Shown here in pieces: positions 23,181 through 33,483 of a stretch of DNA of 64,000 nt (its first letter is position 1; each line of letters begins with the position of its first letter). The stretch comes from Lunularia cruciata. Taxonomy: Eukaryota > Streptophyta > Marchantiopsida > Lunulariales > Lunulariaceae. Location of the stretch: NCBI GenBank assembly GCA_948567375.1, contig OX419756.1:15195001-15259000 (forward strand). Reading direction: 5' to 3'. Below the pieces are notes generated by a model. It saw only the letters and a program-made list of their open reading frames with translations, did no database searches and was not told the origin of the DNA. A program made the position numbers and the translations under genes.

Positions 23181-23989
23181 TAATCATCCAAAGGTATCAC
23201 TAGCACCTAAGGACTCACCTTTTGTGATGGCAGATTATGGATCCCAAATGTCCTAGAATTACGCACCACCATTCTAGCAGAATATCATGATTTGGCCATT
23301 GCAAGTCATGTTGGAATATACAAGACTTTGGATGCAATTCAGTGCCATTACTATTCACCCAAGATGAGTAATGATGTGATGGACTACATGCATAGCTGCG
23401 TACTTTGTCAATAGAACAAAGCTTCTAATCAAGCTCCTACAAGGCTCCTTCAATCTCTCCCCATTCCTACCAAACGTTAGGAACAGGTGAGTATGAATCT
23501 CGTCTGTGAATTACCCCAGACCAATTCAAAGTTTGACTCCATTGTGGTCTTTGTGGACGTGCTCAACAAAATGAGTCATGTACGCCCTACCACCAAGGAT
23601 GTGACCACTTCACAACTAGCTCAATCATACTTAGATGCAGTCTTCTCTCACCATTGCTTGTCTTGAGTACTCATCACTGATAGAGGTGCTCAATTCACCA
23701 ATTTGTTTTGGTGAACACTTGTTGGTTTCTTCAAAACCAAGTTGGCCATGTCTACATCTTACCACCCACAAACACATAGACAAACAAAGTGGGCCAATCG
23801 CACAATTGAAGACATGTTACGCGACTTCATTTTAGAAGAGCAAGAGAGGTAGAACACCCTACTCCCATTAGTGGAATTCACTTACAACAATTCAGTGAAT
23901 GTATCCACCCAGGTCACTCTGTTCTTCCTCATGTATGGTGAGCATCCCTTCACACCTTCTAGCTTGATGAAGATCCGTCCAATGGCTAC
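23181..23989 (+). pseudogene. Element F integrase, part 1
   Basis: Decayed H2C2 and DDE regions: the first cysteine pair retains one CVLCQ-like motif near 23400, then SIVVFVDVLNKMSHV, ITDRGAQFTNLFW and HPQTHRQTKWANRTI in interrupted frames. Then come VEFTYNNSVNVSTQVTLFFLMYGEHPFTP and an abrupt end at CCAATGGCTAC. The reading continues at 41168, so element G was inserted here with a CTAC duplication. Confidence 0.8.
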
Positions 23990-24263
23990 TGTCGTGCGTA
24001 TATACATCGCTACACAACATACATCGCTGTCAACATCATACACTATAAAAGCACAACTCACACATAAGTCATACATAGACTCTAAAGTGCCACAATCGCC
24101 CCCCTAGCTGGCGGTTAGGTCCCTCTAACTCCAGATAGCCATCTACTCTAAGTATATGGTATACCCTCTAATGGGCAAAGATCAGGAGGCCGGGTGCTAT
24201 GGAGCCCCATCGTTAGTCGCCTGTCTGCAATCTATACCATATAAAGAATGAACTAGCTATAGG
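23990..24263 (-). other. 3' non-coding end of element G
   Basis: These 274 bp lie between the PHD stop codon and the element end. On the minus strand a purine-rich tract (CTAGGGGGGCGATTG, 24090-24104) lies 100 bp from the end; D keeps it as CTAGGAGGGCTATTG. It could serve as a polypurine tract for plus-strand priming. The 105 bp after it (TGTGGCAC ... CACGACA) would then be where a 3' LTR is expected, but no matching copy occurs at the 5' end. Confidence 0.55.
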
Positions 24264-25424
24264 TCAAGTACATCTAGGACATAACCACTGTCCCTGAGGA
24301 ACCACCGTGAGGGGAGGAGTCATACATGCCATATGCCATCCTCTCGAACAGCTATCACACACTAACATAGTAGCAGCTCCACCAGAAGAGCCACATAACA
24401 TACACCTCAAGCCTGCACGTACAAGTGCCAAGCTTGGGTCCATAGTACCATCAATGTTTGGAAGGTGGCATGGCGCACAATTGCGCACATGATCCTTCCA
24501 AACAACACCATCACGTCCTTCTAACACAAGGACTCCAGATGGCAAAACCTCGCGCACTCTCAAGATAGTACGGCCTGTAGAAACATCAAGTGTCGTCGGT
24601 GTTGTCTGCTGTAGATATACATAGTCGCCTGGATGAAATCGACGGATCGAGGGTCTATAACCTCCTCCTCGAATGGTAGCATAGCGTAAAGTATCTCTAT
24701 GCTGAGCAATCACCAAGTTCTCGAAGGCCATCGGCATCACTCTCTGAAAGATCTCTGCCCGCTGAGAACATGCGCTCATCCATACATCAAGGTCATCCAA
24801 GTCCAAAACTACAGTAGCATCTCGACAAATGGCTGCAGGTAAATCTGGATCTCGTCCATAGAGTAGAAAGTATGGAGAGAAGGATGCTAAGGAGGCTTGC
24901 CGGCTGAACCGATAGCCCATGGCCAACCAAGGTAATTGGAGATCCCAATCTCCCAAGTGGCCTCTCTGCAAACCATACTTTTGCAATCCTCTCTTCACCG
25001 TCTGAACCACTCTCTCTGCTAAGCCATCTGCCTCAGGGTGATCTCGGGATGTAGTACGATGATCAATCAAAGCCTTGTCACACAAGACCTGAAACTCTCC
25101 CAAGAACTCTGTACCCTGATCAGTCAAAACCTTAGCTGGTGCACCAAAATGACTAAGAACTCGACCCAGGAACGAGTAAGCTGTCCCTTCACTAGACTTG
25201 TCAGGAAGTGCCACCAACTCAATCCACTTGGAGAAGTGCTCCACCATCACCAAAACATACCGATGATGTCTCACAGTCAGCGGTAAAGGTCCGGCAAAGT
25301 CCAAACTCCAACGGTAACCCAATCCCATGATAGGTAATGGGTGTAACTGTGGCGTAGGAGCATTGAATGATGCTCTAACTCGGTCACAAACCACACATCT
25401 GGCAACAAACTGCTGTAACTCGGT
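24264..25424 (-). CDS. Element G integrase core with C-terminal PHD finger
   Basis: This piece of the G polyprotein begins after a TAG (25425-25427) that splits the H2C2 zinc site: histidines on one side (HAHEELGH), cysteines here (ARCVVCDRV). The DDE core has Asp in RWSLDFAGPL, Asp in LTDQGTEFLGEF and Glu in EADGLAERVVQT. A C-terminal beta domain follows (RFHPGDYVYLQQ, LEGRDGVVWKDHVRN). The last ~50 residues form a C4HC3 PHD finger: CMLC, CDSC, H-M-A-C and CPRC, with the usual W before the last pair and PPL before that. It then ends at TGA. PHD fingers commonly read histone H3 tails, so it may direct integration as chromodomains do in other gypsy elements. Confidence 0.88.
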   Translation of the reverse strand, partial: TELQQFVARCVVCDRVRASFNAPTPQLHPLPIMGLGYRWSLDFAGPLPLTVRHHRYVLVMVEHFSKWIELVALPDKSSEGTAYSFLGRVLSHFGAPAKVLTDQGTEFLGEFQVLCDKALIDHRTTSRDHPEADGLAERVVQTVKRGLQKYGLQRGHLGDWDLQLPWLAMGYRFSRQASLASFSPYFLLYGRDPDLPAAICRDATVVLDLDDLDVWMSACSQRAEIFQRVMPMAFENLVIAQHRDTLRYATIRGGGYRPSIRRFHPGDYVYLQQTTPTTLDVSTGRTILRVREVLPSGVLVLEGRDGVVWKDHVRNCAPCHLPNIDGTMDPSLALVRAGLRCMLCGSSGGAATMLVCDSCSRGWHMACMTPPLTVVPQGQWLCPRCT

Positions 25425-26379
25425 CTACATACCGCGCCACCAATAATGACTCCGGAGTAAGCTATATGTACGCTTTACTCCAAAATGTCCTAGCTCCTCA
25501 TGAGCATGACGGACCAACTGTGGTCTCTGTGATGGAAGTGGTACTACTCGCACTCTACCATCCTCCCATACACGCAAAAGGTGTCTACCCTCCAATCTGA
25601 ACCGTCTGGCCCGCTGAAGAACACGGTCTCTCTCCTTGGCCCCAATTGTGCCACCCACAACACCAGTGCGAAGATAGTCCATCACTAAGACATCATCATG
25701 AATGTCTCGCTGATCTGTACCAATATCTTCACTCTCTGGATCTGTGACCTCAATAACTCCTCCTGTATGCGCTGAGAGAGATACCACCAAAGTCTCTGCA
25801 AATATACACAGAAAGGCCGATGCATGCCAACCTGGCACCATCTCCTCATCTGTCTCACCATGCCAACGTGCTCCGGTCTGATCCTGCTGGCTGGGACATG
25901 GGTTTCTACTCAACCCATCTGCATCACGGTTCACCACTCCAGTTCTGTGAACAACCGTGAAATCATACTCCTGTAAAATCAGAGCCCATCGTGCAAGCTT
26001 CCCTGAAAGCTTGTCGGACTCCATCAACCACTTCAGCGGCTGATGATCAGTGATGAGAGTGAAGGGGTTACCAAATAGGTAACATCGGAAATGTGCTACC
26101 GCCCAAACTGCTGCCAAGCACTCTCCCTCATATGAACTATACTTCGCCTCCGCTGAATTGTTGGAGCGACTAGCATAGGCCACCACAAACTCCTTCTTCT
26201 CATCATCATGCTGGGTGAGCACCGCTCCAAGCCCCAACATACTCCAATCAGTGTGAACCTGAAATGGTCGTCCCCTGATCGGTCTCCTCAAAATAGGAGC
26301 AGATGTCAACCTCTCCTTGAGCTCTACAAAAGCTCTCTCCTGCTCATCTCCCCAACACCACTCCTGTGTAAGCTTGGTC
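25425..26379 (-). CDS. Element G RNase H and integrase N-terminal zinc region
   Basis: From the N insertion point this stretch reads TKLTQEWCWGDEQERAF (RT connection), then RNase H: Asp in QVHTDWSMLGLGAVL, Glu in YEGECLAAVWAV, Asp in LITDHQPLKWLM, and Asp in NRDADGLSRNP. A spacer rich in acidic residues follows, then the integrase zinc histidines (RHAHEELGHFGVKRTYSLL, HYWWRGM). A TAG ends the frame; the next codons in the same frame (TELQQFVARCVVC) continue integrase, so the stop is a nonsense change, probably CAG to TAG. RNase H removes genomic RNA during cDNA synthesis. Confidence 0.87.
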
Positions 26380-27058
26380 TGTGAGCCGGCCTGTCTCTCA
26401 CTCAGGATGAACCTCTGATGGCTATTATGGTAGCGCACCATGGACTAAGAAGGCAAGGAACCCCAACTCCATCATACTCCTCCAAGGCTAACACTCCAAG
26501 ACTCAAGACATTGCTCACTAGAGAACTCAATGAGAGAGAGATAGTTGCAAATGAAAGGATGATGAGTACCTCCTCACTCCTTGTTTATATACTTGTGAAA
26601 TAGTTACGTACCAAAGTTACTAATTACCGTAGTAACTCAAGTTACTAGACTAAAAGTCAAGTAAAGTCAAAAAGTAGAAAGGAATATCCATTCACATGGG
26701 CATATTCCCCTTATCTTGACCCAACCACTAAAGCAAGGATTCCTTCACATGGGCTATCCTTGGACTAAAGAAGAATCCAAAACAAAAAGGCTTGCGGGCC
26801 CAAGAGTTCTCAACTCTTTCCCCAAAGCCAAACACCTAGGAATAATACCAAGTCAACACACTAAAATCCAAAATAGTGGTGCTCATCTTTTCTACTTCCT
26901 CTAAAGTAAGGTCCCATCTATCTTAGCTATGACTAACTTTAGCTAACCATGACTAATATAGAACCATCCTTTATCTCTATATAAATAATATCTCTTAAGT
27001 ACTTGTAATACCAAGCTAAATATCACAATACCACACACATGCACAAATGGGTGTTACA
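26380..27058 (-). repeat. 3' LTR of element N
   Basis: 679 bp, TGTGAGCCGGCC ... GGGTGTTACA on the plus strand. It appears identical to the LTR at 33502-34180. It contains a TATATAAATAA motif on the plus strand near 26979-26989. Confidence 0.95.
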
Positions 27059-27106
27059 TTTACCCCCGGACTAAGTTTTCACTTTGTCCTCAAAGTGAAG
27101 GTCTCT

Positions 27107-30100
27107 CTACCTTCTATGGTACATCTTCAACTTATCATGGTTAATCCTATCAAAGTGTCTTCCTCCCAACTCTTTGAGATCATAGGTGTAATTGCCCCAC
27201 ACCTTCTCTACTATGAAAGGTCCAAAGTACTTAGGCAAAAACTTCTTTTGCACTCTCTTGAATCGAATGGAATCAAACAACATTACCCAATCACCTTCTT
27301 TGAAAGGCTCCACCTTCTTCTTGCCTTGCCTCTTGTCATAGCTCTCCTTTTGTTTCCTTTGGGCTTGCTCCACTCGAACCATAGCAACTGCTCTTGCCTC
27401 TTCCAACTCCATGAGTTGATCCTTCCTTGACTTCCCTGCATCACTTCCTTGTGCTTTCTTCAATCTCCTATGAATGCTTTGGAAGGTAGGAAGATCAAAG
27501 TGAATAGGTAAGGTAGACTCAATACCATACACCAATTGGAATGGAGAATATCCAGTGGAAGTCTTCATGGTTGTCCTATACTCCCACAAAACTGCATGAA
27601 TCCTCTTGTCCCAATGATGTTTAGCCCCCTCCATTTCTGCATCTTTGGCCAACATCATGCACAAGGTCTGATTGGTTCTCTCTGCCAAGCCATTGGAATT
27701 TGGCTTATAGGATGTAGTTACTCTATGTGTGATAGAGAAATGTCGTAGCATGGCTGTAGTAATGCTTCCTGTAAACTCTCCTCCTCTATCAGAAACCAAC
27801 TCCAAAGGGCATCCAAACCTAGTGATAATGCGTTCATAAAGAAATCTACCCACTTCATCTTCATTCTTGTCCCTCAATGGTCTAGCCTCAACCCACTTGG
27901 TAAGGTAATCAGTAACTACCACAATGTACCGATTGTTCCTTGGGGTTCTATTGAGAGGTCCTACAAAATCAATTCCCCACTTCTCAAAAGGTCCTAGCAA
28001 TGGAATTGATCTAAGTGGTGGAGTGGATGTAGACTTTCTAGCAAAAGCTTGACAAACATGACAAGTTTTGCAATAATCAAGACAATCCTTGAAAATCCCT
28101 CTCCAATGGTAACCTGCATCTAGAATCTTGAAAGCAGTCACCTTTCCTGCAAAGTGTCCTCCACATACTAAACCTTCATGAAACTCCTTTATGAGTAGGA
28201 TAGACTCTTCCTTACCCACTGCTCTTCGAAGTAGACCATCTGCTCCTTGGTGAAAAAGAATATCCTCCACCATTGTGTAAGGTCTAGATCTTGTTGCAAG
28301 GGCCTTCCTCTCCCTAGCATGCATCCCTTCTGGATAGTTACCTCTTGTCACAAAATCCACAATCTCCTTGTACTCCATTGGAATCTCTTGAGTGACTGAG
28401 ATTGTCATGAGCTCCTCATCCGGGAAGGAATCATCTACTGGCTCATCTCCATCATGATCATAGGCTCTAGATAACAAATCAGCATTTGCATGTTTCTTTC
28501 CTGGCCTATCCTCAATTGTGTAGTCATACTCAGACAAGAGTATCATCCACCTTGCTAGTCTCCCTTCAACATTAGGCTTGTTGAAGATGTACTTCAAAGC
28601 CTTGTGATCCGTGACAATTGTGGCTTTCCCTCCAATCAAGTAGTGTCTAAACTTCTTGAGACCAAAGATCACTGCCAACCCTTCTCTCTCTGTGACAGAG
28701 TAGTTCTTCTCTGCTGAAACCATCTGCCTACTAGCATAAGCTATTGGATGATCATGCCCATCTTGGTCTAATTGACTAAGAGTGCATCCTATAGCTACAT
28801 TAGAAGCATCAGTGTAGAGGATGAAAGGCTTACTCCAATCAGGTTTAGCAAGAATTGGAGCTACAACAAGGGACTGCTTGAGCTCCTCAAAAGCTTTGAG
28901 AGCCTCCTTGTCTTCCAAAATCACCATGTAATCTACACCCTTCTTCATGTAGATGGTCAATGCATAAGCCTTGTTGGAAAATGAGAAGATGAACCTCCTA
29001 TAGTACCCAACCATTCCCAAGAATTGGCGTAACTTTGTCAAGCTTGAAGGGAATGGAAGGTCTGAGATTTTCCTCACCTTCTCAGGATCAACTGCTATTC
29101 CATCCTTGGAGATGATGTGCCCCAAAAGTAGACCTTCTTCACATCCAAAAATGCACTTCTCTGGGTTGAGTGATGCATTTGCCTCATCCAAGCGTTGCAA
29201 GACTTTGATTAGGTGCTCAAAGTGCTCCTCCTTGCTCCCATAGACACAAAAGTCATCAATGAAATCTCTCACAAATTTCCCAATGAAAGGTTCAAATACC
29301 TTGTTCATGAACCGTTGGAATGTGGCTGGAGCATTGCAAAGCCCAAAAGGCATGACCTTGAAAGCGTAAGTTCCCCAAGGTGTGGTGAATGTGGTGAGTT
29401 GTTGATGCTCTGGTGCAATCTTTATTTGGTTATATCCACTATAACCATCTCCAAAACTGTACCTCTCATGACCTGCAACCTCCTCCAAGATCTCATCAAT
29501 GAATGGCAATGGGTAGTAGTCCTTCTTGGTAACAGCATTAAGCTTCTTGTAATCCACACATACCCGAAGCTTGCCATTCTTTTTCTTCACAATGACAATT
29601 GGAGACACCCATTCTGAATTCTCCACCTCAAAGATAAATCCAGCCTCCTTGAGCTTATCAATCTCCTCCTTCACAACCAAAGATATTGGTGGGCTAATGC
29701 GACGTTGCTTTTGGCGGATTGGTCTTGCATGTGACTCCACCTCTATCTTGTGCTCCTCCAAGGTGACTTCCTTCAAATCCTTGTAACTAAAAGCAAACAC
29801 ATGGATGAACTTGCGGAAAATCTCCTCAAATCTCACCTTCTCCTCCTTGGTAACATTTGGGCCATACTTGAGGGTAGATAACCTTCTCTCTACCTCCTCA
29901 AGTGTCAATGGTGATTTATCTGGGTCCTTCAAAACCTCTGGCTTAGGTGCAAAATCCATAGCACACAAGGGATACACATCTGAATCAGATTCAGATTCAT
30001 CTTCCTCCGTGGAAGTCTCCTCTTCCATGCTTGTGTCCACACCTGAAGCTCCTTCTTCAGAATCTGATTCCCAATAATTAGAAGATGGGGTATCTGAATG

Positions 30101-31933
30101 TGAAGTGTTGGTGGTGTTAGTCACAGGAACAGTGACTCTATGGTTTGATGGCCCAATCCTCAAGTACCCTTTGTGCCATCGATCAGTTGTGCGTGCTGCT
30201 CTCAACCATGGCCTCCCAAGAAGTAAGTCATAGCTTGAATCCTTCAAGACTTGGAAAGTCATGAGATTTTGAACTCCCATAACTGAAACTACCACCTTAT
30301 CCATCACCCCTACTGGTCGAACTTGTTGCTTGTTTGCCATGCTCACCACAAATGTTGAAGGTCTTGAGGGTATCATACCCAACTTCTTCATCAACCTTTC
30401 TGACATGGCATTCACTGCTGATCCTCCATCAACCAATGCATCCTTGATGTTGTGACCATTCACTCTCACATCAATCTTGGAGGCATATTCACAAGCCTCC
30501 CATGGTGCTGGCTTGGCATCCACCACCCCCATTGATACTGGAACTTTTGCCTTCTTCTTCTTTTTGCTCCTTGTAGAACTCAAACCACCTCTAAGCTCCT
30601 TTCTCAAGGTAGGGTTCAAAGCAATTAATTGGCCCACTGTGATGTTAGCCTTGTGACTACCAACATCCTCCAACACATTGTAGTTCCATTGTTGCTTTGA
30701 GATCAAGAAGTCCTCCATCCCCAACTTCTTCCTTGGAGTCTTTGTTGTTGATGGTGTTGAGGTGCGAGTGCTCCTAGTAGACATAGGAGTATCCTTGCTT
30801 GGAGTAAATCCTTGAGAAGAGTGAACATCCTCTGCAAAACGAGCTCTCTTCTTCTCTTGTGCCAAAAGCTCCAAATTAAGACCCTTGGAGTTTGAGCACT
30901 CTCCCTTCTCATACTTGCTCTCAACCACATCTATGGATGCTATCCCCTTACCTTTGTTGGGATTAGGAGCCACTTGGGTTTCACTACCTCCCTCTTTCCC
31001 TCTATTGGCTCCCTCATAACCCCTTCCTCCATGGTAAGTGGAATTTGGGCAATTCCTTTGGATATGGCCTCTTCCTCCACAACCAAAACAATTTCTATCA
31101 TTGAAATTGTTGGCTGGTTGGCCTCCTCTATATGGATAGTTTCCATAACTCCTAGGTCCTCTCCCTACATTCTGATCCACCTCTCTCTTCTCCCATAGTT
31201 GCACCACATTGATCTTGAGATCCGCAAGTTGTTCTGTGATGGTTTGGAGTGGATCTTTTGGTGGAGCTGCAAGAATTGGAGCAACTACTACTTGTGGTGC
31301 AACCCTTGTCACCAAAGTATCAGAAGTTCCACCATACTTGTAGCCTTGAGGAGGATGCACAACCTCCTTCACCACCAAATCACTCTCATCTCCTTCCAAA
31401 CTCTCCTCCATACGAATTGCGATCTTGATAGCTTCAACCTTGGAAGAAGGTTTCTCATATCTCACCTTGCTTCTAATTTGTGGTCTCAATCCTCCCACAA
31501 AATTCTTGGTGAGCATGGCCCCTATGCCAATCATTGTAGTCTCCACATCATCCCCACCCTTCCTCAACACTATGCGAAATCTGGACTCCAACTTTTCCAC
31601 TCTTTCCACATAGACCCTCACTTTCTCTCCATCTCCTTGCTTGAGAAATGTAACCTCACTCATCAATCTCTCATAACTCTCATCAGGAAGAAAGTTCTCA
31701 ATGAGTGCTGAAGTCAAAGTCTCCCAAGACTCCTCTTCCCCCTCTCTCCTCTCTCTCTTTTGGTATTCTGACTCATACCATGTAAGTGCTGCATCCTCAA
31801 AGAAATCTGGTAATAATGAGGCCCACTCATTCTTCCTCCTCTCATTGTTTCCTATGCAAGCTCTCTTGAAGTCTCTCACAAAGGCCTCCACATCTTCTCC
31901 ATCCTTGCCAAAGAAAACCGGAAGTTTCCCCAT
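27107..31933 (-). CDS. Gag-Pol polyprotein of element N, intact
   Basis: A single 1608-codon ORF with an ATG at 31931-31933. Gag occupies about residues 1-300, with a retrotransposon capsid region (WYESEYQKRERREGEE, FLPDESYERLMSEVTFLKQG) and a CCHC knuckle CFGCGGRGHIQRNC at 282-295. Protease is at about 486-580, with D502 in LVDGGSAVN (D-G-G rather than D-S/T-G) and LLGRPWL. RT is at about 765-940, with FGDGYSGYNQI, MPFGLCNAPATFQ and the catalytic FIDD at 891-894. RNase H has D1042, E1084 and D1109. The integrase zinc site has H1252/H1260 and the CKTCHVC cysteines; the DDE triad is D1322, D1382 and E1418. A short C-terminal GPF-like segment ends it (PKYFGPFIVEKV). There is no chromodomain. 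All catalytic residues are present, so it is likely functional. Confidence 0.93.
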   Translation of the reverse strand: MGKLPVFFGKDGEDVEAFVRDFKRACIGNNERRKNEWASLLPDFFEDAALTWYESEYQKRERREGEEESWETLTSALIENFLPDESYERLMSEVTFLKQGDGEKVRVYVERVEKLESRFRIVLRKGGDDVETTMIGIGAMLTKNFVGGLRPQIRSKVRYEKPSSKVEAIKIAIRMEESLEGDESDLVVKEVVHPPQGYKYGGTSDTLVTRVAPQVVVAPILAAPPKDPLQTITEQLADLKINVVQLWEKREVDQNVGRGPRSYGNYPYRGGQPANNFNDRNCFGCGGRGHIQRNCPNSTYHGGRGYEGANRGKEGGSETQVAPNPNKGKGIASIDVVESKYEKGECSNSKGLNLELLAQEKKRARFAEDVHSSQGFTPSKDTPMSTRSTRTSTPSTTKTPRKKLGMEDFLISKQQWNYNVLEDVGSHKANITVGQLIALNPTLRKELRGGLSSTRSKKKKKAKVPVSMGVVDAKPAPWEACEYASKIDVRVNGHNIKDALVDGGSAVNAMSERLMKKLGMIPSRPSTFVVSMANKQQVRPVGVMDKVVVSVMGVQNLMTFQVLKDSSYDLLLGRPWLRAARTTDRWHKGYLRIGPSNHRVTVPVTNTTNTSHSDTPSSNYWESDSEEGASGVDTSMEEETSTEEDESESDSDVYPLCAMDFAPKPEVLKDPDKSPLTLEEVERRLSTLKYGPNVTKEEKVRFEEIFRKFIHVFAFSYKDLKEVTLEEHKIEVESHARPIRQKQRRISPPISLVVKEEIDKLKEAGFIFEVENSEWVSPIVIVKKKNGKLRVCVDYKKLNAVTKKDYYPLPFIDEILEEVAGHERYSFGDGYSGYNQIKIAPEHQQLTTFTTPWGTYAFKVMPFGLCNAPATFQRFMNKVFEPFIGKFVRDFIDDFCVYGSKEEHFEHLIKVLQRLDEANASLNPEKCIFGCEEGLLLGHIISKDGIAVDPEKVRKISDLPFPSSLTKLRQFLGMVGYYRRFIFSFSNKAYALTIYMKKGVDYMVILEDKEALKAFEELKQSLVVAPILAKPDWSKPFILYTDASNVAIGCTLSQLDQDGHDHPIAYASRQMVSAEKNYSVTEREGLAVIFGLKKFRHYLIGGKATIVTDHKALKYIFNKPNVEGRLARWMILLSEYDYTIEDRPGKKHANADLLSRAYDHDGDEPVDDSFPDEELMTISVTQEIPMEYKEIVDFVTRGNYPEGMHARERKALATRSRPYTMVEDILFHQGADGLLRRAVGKEESILLIKEFHEGLVCGGHFAGKVTAFKILDAGYHWRGIFKDCLDYCKTCHVCQAFARKSTSTPPLRSIPLLGPFEKWGIDFVGPLNRTPRNNRYIVVVTDYLTKWVEARPLRDKNEDEVGRFLYERIITRFGCPLELVSDRGGEFTGSITTAMLRHFSITHRVTTSYKPNSNGLAERTNQTLCMMLAKDAEMEGAKHHWDKRIHAVLWEYRTTMKTSTGYSPFQLVYGIESTLPIHFDLPTFQSIHRRLKKAQGSDAGKSRKDQLMELEEARAVAMVRVEQAQRKQKESYDKRQGKKKVEPFKEGDWVMLFDSIRFKRVQKKFLPKYFGPFIVEKVWGNYTYDLKELGGRHFDRINHDKLKMYHRR

Positions 31934-33483
31934 CTTAACCCCTCACTATCTTTCTTTTCTCTTAATTTTTTTTTCTCTTTTCTTTTCTCTCACTCTATTA
32001 CTAATAGAGTATATACATGACTAACACCATCTGAGAATAATCCACTCTAGGGAACACAAAAGGTTCAGGTTGCTCCAAGATTTCTATAGCAACATCAAAT
32101 TCTAGAGTGCATATTAATCTAACTCTCATGGATAGTTTATCCATAAGTTGAAAGATTATCTCCATCACTAATCTTGAGAACTAGCTGATGAAGGTGGTAG
32201 TATTTCTGTAGCTGTACTAAGACTCTCTCCAAGATCCTTCACCAAAGTTTCCAAAAGTGCTTTTACTCCACTACACTCATGTCCTTTTGGAAGTCCTTCA
32301 ACTCCACAAACCTCACACAACTCCTTGGTCTTAGATCTTCTCCCTCCCAATCTTGGTGAAGAAGGTCCAACATGCAAACCCAAGTCAAGTAAGCCTCTCC
32401 TTTCCCTCAATCTCTTGCTCTCAAAGGTTAATGGACATGTACTTGCCTTATGTCCCTTCTCTCCACATAGAAAGCACTTAGACTCACTCTTTCCTCCAAG
32501 TGGTGTAGGTTTTTGGATCCTCTCAACACTCTCTTCAAATTCTATTGTAAACTCTCTTTTCCTCAAATCCACCCCTACAATCACCTCAAACCCTTGGGGA
32601 ACCTTGCATAATCTCAATTTCCACTCTTGATGACCCTCCATGTTCCCAAAGATGAATCTAAACACTCAAACATGCTTTTTGTTGATCTCAAACTTCTCAT
32701 GCATGAGATCTCCACTCCGCAGAATTGACCCTTCCTCACAATGTCACTCAAATCTCCCAACGAATATGTCACAGTCCTCTGAAATTTTCCACACTTGATC
32801 ACAACTCTAGGACGTCCCTCCCTGCAAAATTTTAGATCTTTTCATCGAGCCATTTGGCCTAGACACCTTTCTATTCAGCACCCATATTTCAGATTTGGTC
32901 TGAAAACCACCCCCCTCACTTCAAAAACTCATAACGCACTGCGCAAAAATGATCTCTCTCTAATTTTTGTGGCACCAGGTAGGATACAATGCACTGAATT
33001 TTCTTGGGAATTTTCAGGACAATTCACTAAAAATTGAAGAAATGGCAGACTCTGTACAATTTTCCAGAGAGCATGCAGTTGCGGGAGCACTTTACCCTAT
33101 CAACTTTCAAAAATTCTAGCCCAGTGCGCATAGAAGCTCTCTCAATAATTTCAAGTGTGCTAACTGAAAGATAACCTAAGCTATCATGTGTAGAAATCTC
33201 AAGTCCAGATCTCAAACTTGAGATTTTGCCCAAAATCACCTTAATCCCCAAAATCTGCAATCCACCTCACACAATCTCTCCAATTCCTCTCATGTGTACA
33301 AGATGTACAAAATCACCTCAAAGACATCATAATGAACTACAGGGTATACAAATGGATCTTGGTTCTCTAACATAAGTTCAGCCCTCTCCTCTCCTAATGT
33401 TCTCTCCAAGTGAGCTCTCATAGCCTCCTTCTGCCTAATGTAGAATTGGACGCGGAACATTATCTTGCCTTCTAGAGAGGTCA
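31934..33483 (-). other. Leader of element N between primer site and gag
   Basis: This 1.55-kb leader is unusually long. Besides the zinc-knuckle ORF (32168-32665) and the LTR-proximal ORF (33290-33523), it has an open piece starting just after a good 3' splice site (TTTTGCAG|G at about 32824 on the minus strand). That piece reads EGRPRVVIKCGKFQRTVTYS. A plausible reading is a spliced accessory protein. The stretch 32810-33290 shows no convincing coding and could be intron. A T-rich run lies just upstream of gag, near 31960. Confidence 0.45.
32168..32665 (-). CDS. Accessory zinc-knuckle ORF upstream of gag in element N
   Basis: This 165-codon ORF lies in the long leader. It reads EWKLRLCKVPQGFEVIVGVD, FTIEFEESVERIQKP, then a CCHC knuckle CFLCGEKGHKASTCP, a basic stretch and a second cysteine cluster CEVCGVEGLPKGHEC. 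It is separate from Gag, which has its own knuckle. Just upstream the same frame has HEKFEINKKHV before a TGA, and an overlapping frame encodes VVIKCGKFQRTVTYSLGDLSDIVRKG. The original product was therefore probably longer and may now be split by a stop and a frameshift, or joined by splicing. Nucleic-acid binding is a fair inference from the knuckle; the role is unknown. Some plant Tat/Ogre elements also carry an ORF before gag. Confidence 0.6.
   Translation of the reverse strand: MFRFIFGNMEGHQEWKLRLCKVPQGFEVIVGVDLRKREFTIEFEESVERIQKPTPLGGKSESKCFLCGEKGHKASTCPLTFESKRLRERRGLLDLGLHVGPSSPRLGGRRSKTKELCEVCGVEGLPKGHECSGVKALLETLVKDLGESLSTATEILPPSSASSQD

Noticed and set aside
23990-24094. A short 105-bp LTR at the 3' end of G
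   Set aside because: A purine tract precedes it and it has TG/CA ends, but no second copy exists at the 5' end of G or D.
26418-26904. Small plus-strand ORFs at 26418-26603 and 26716-26904, repeated at 33540-33725 and 33838-34026
   Set aside because: They lie within the two identical LTRs of N; repetition comes from the LTRs, and there is no sign of coding.
30703-31711. Several ORFs on both strands overlapping the N polyprotein
   Set aside because: These are frame shadows of the intact 1608-codon ORF.
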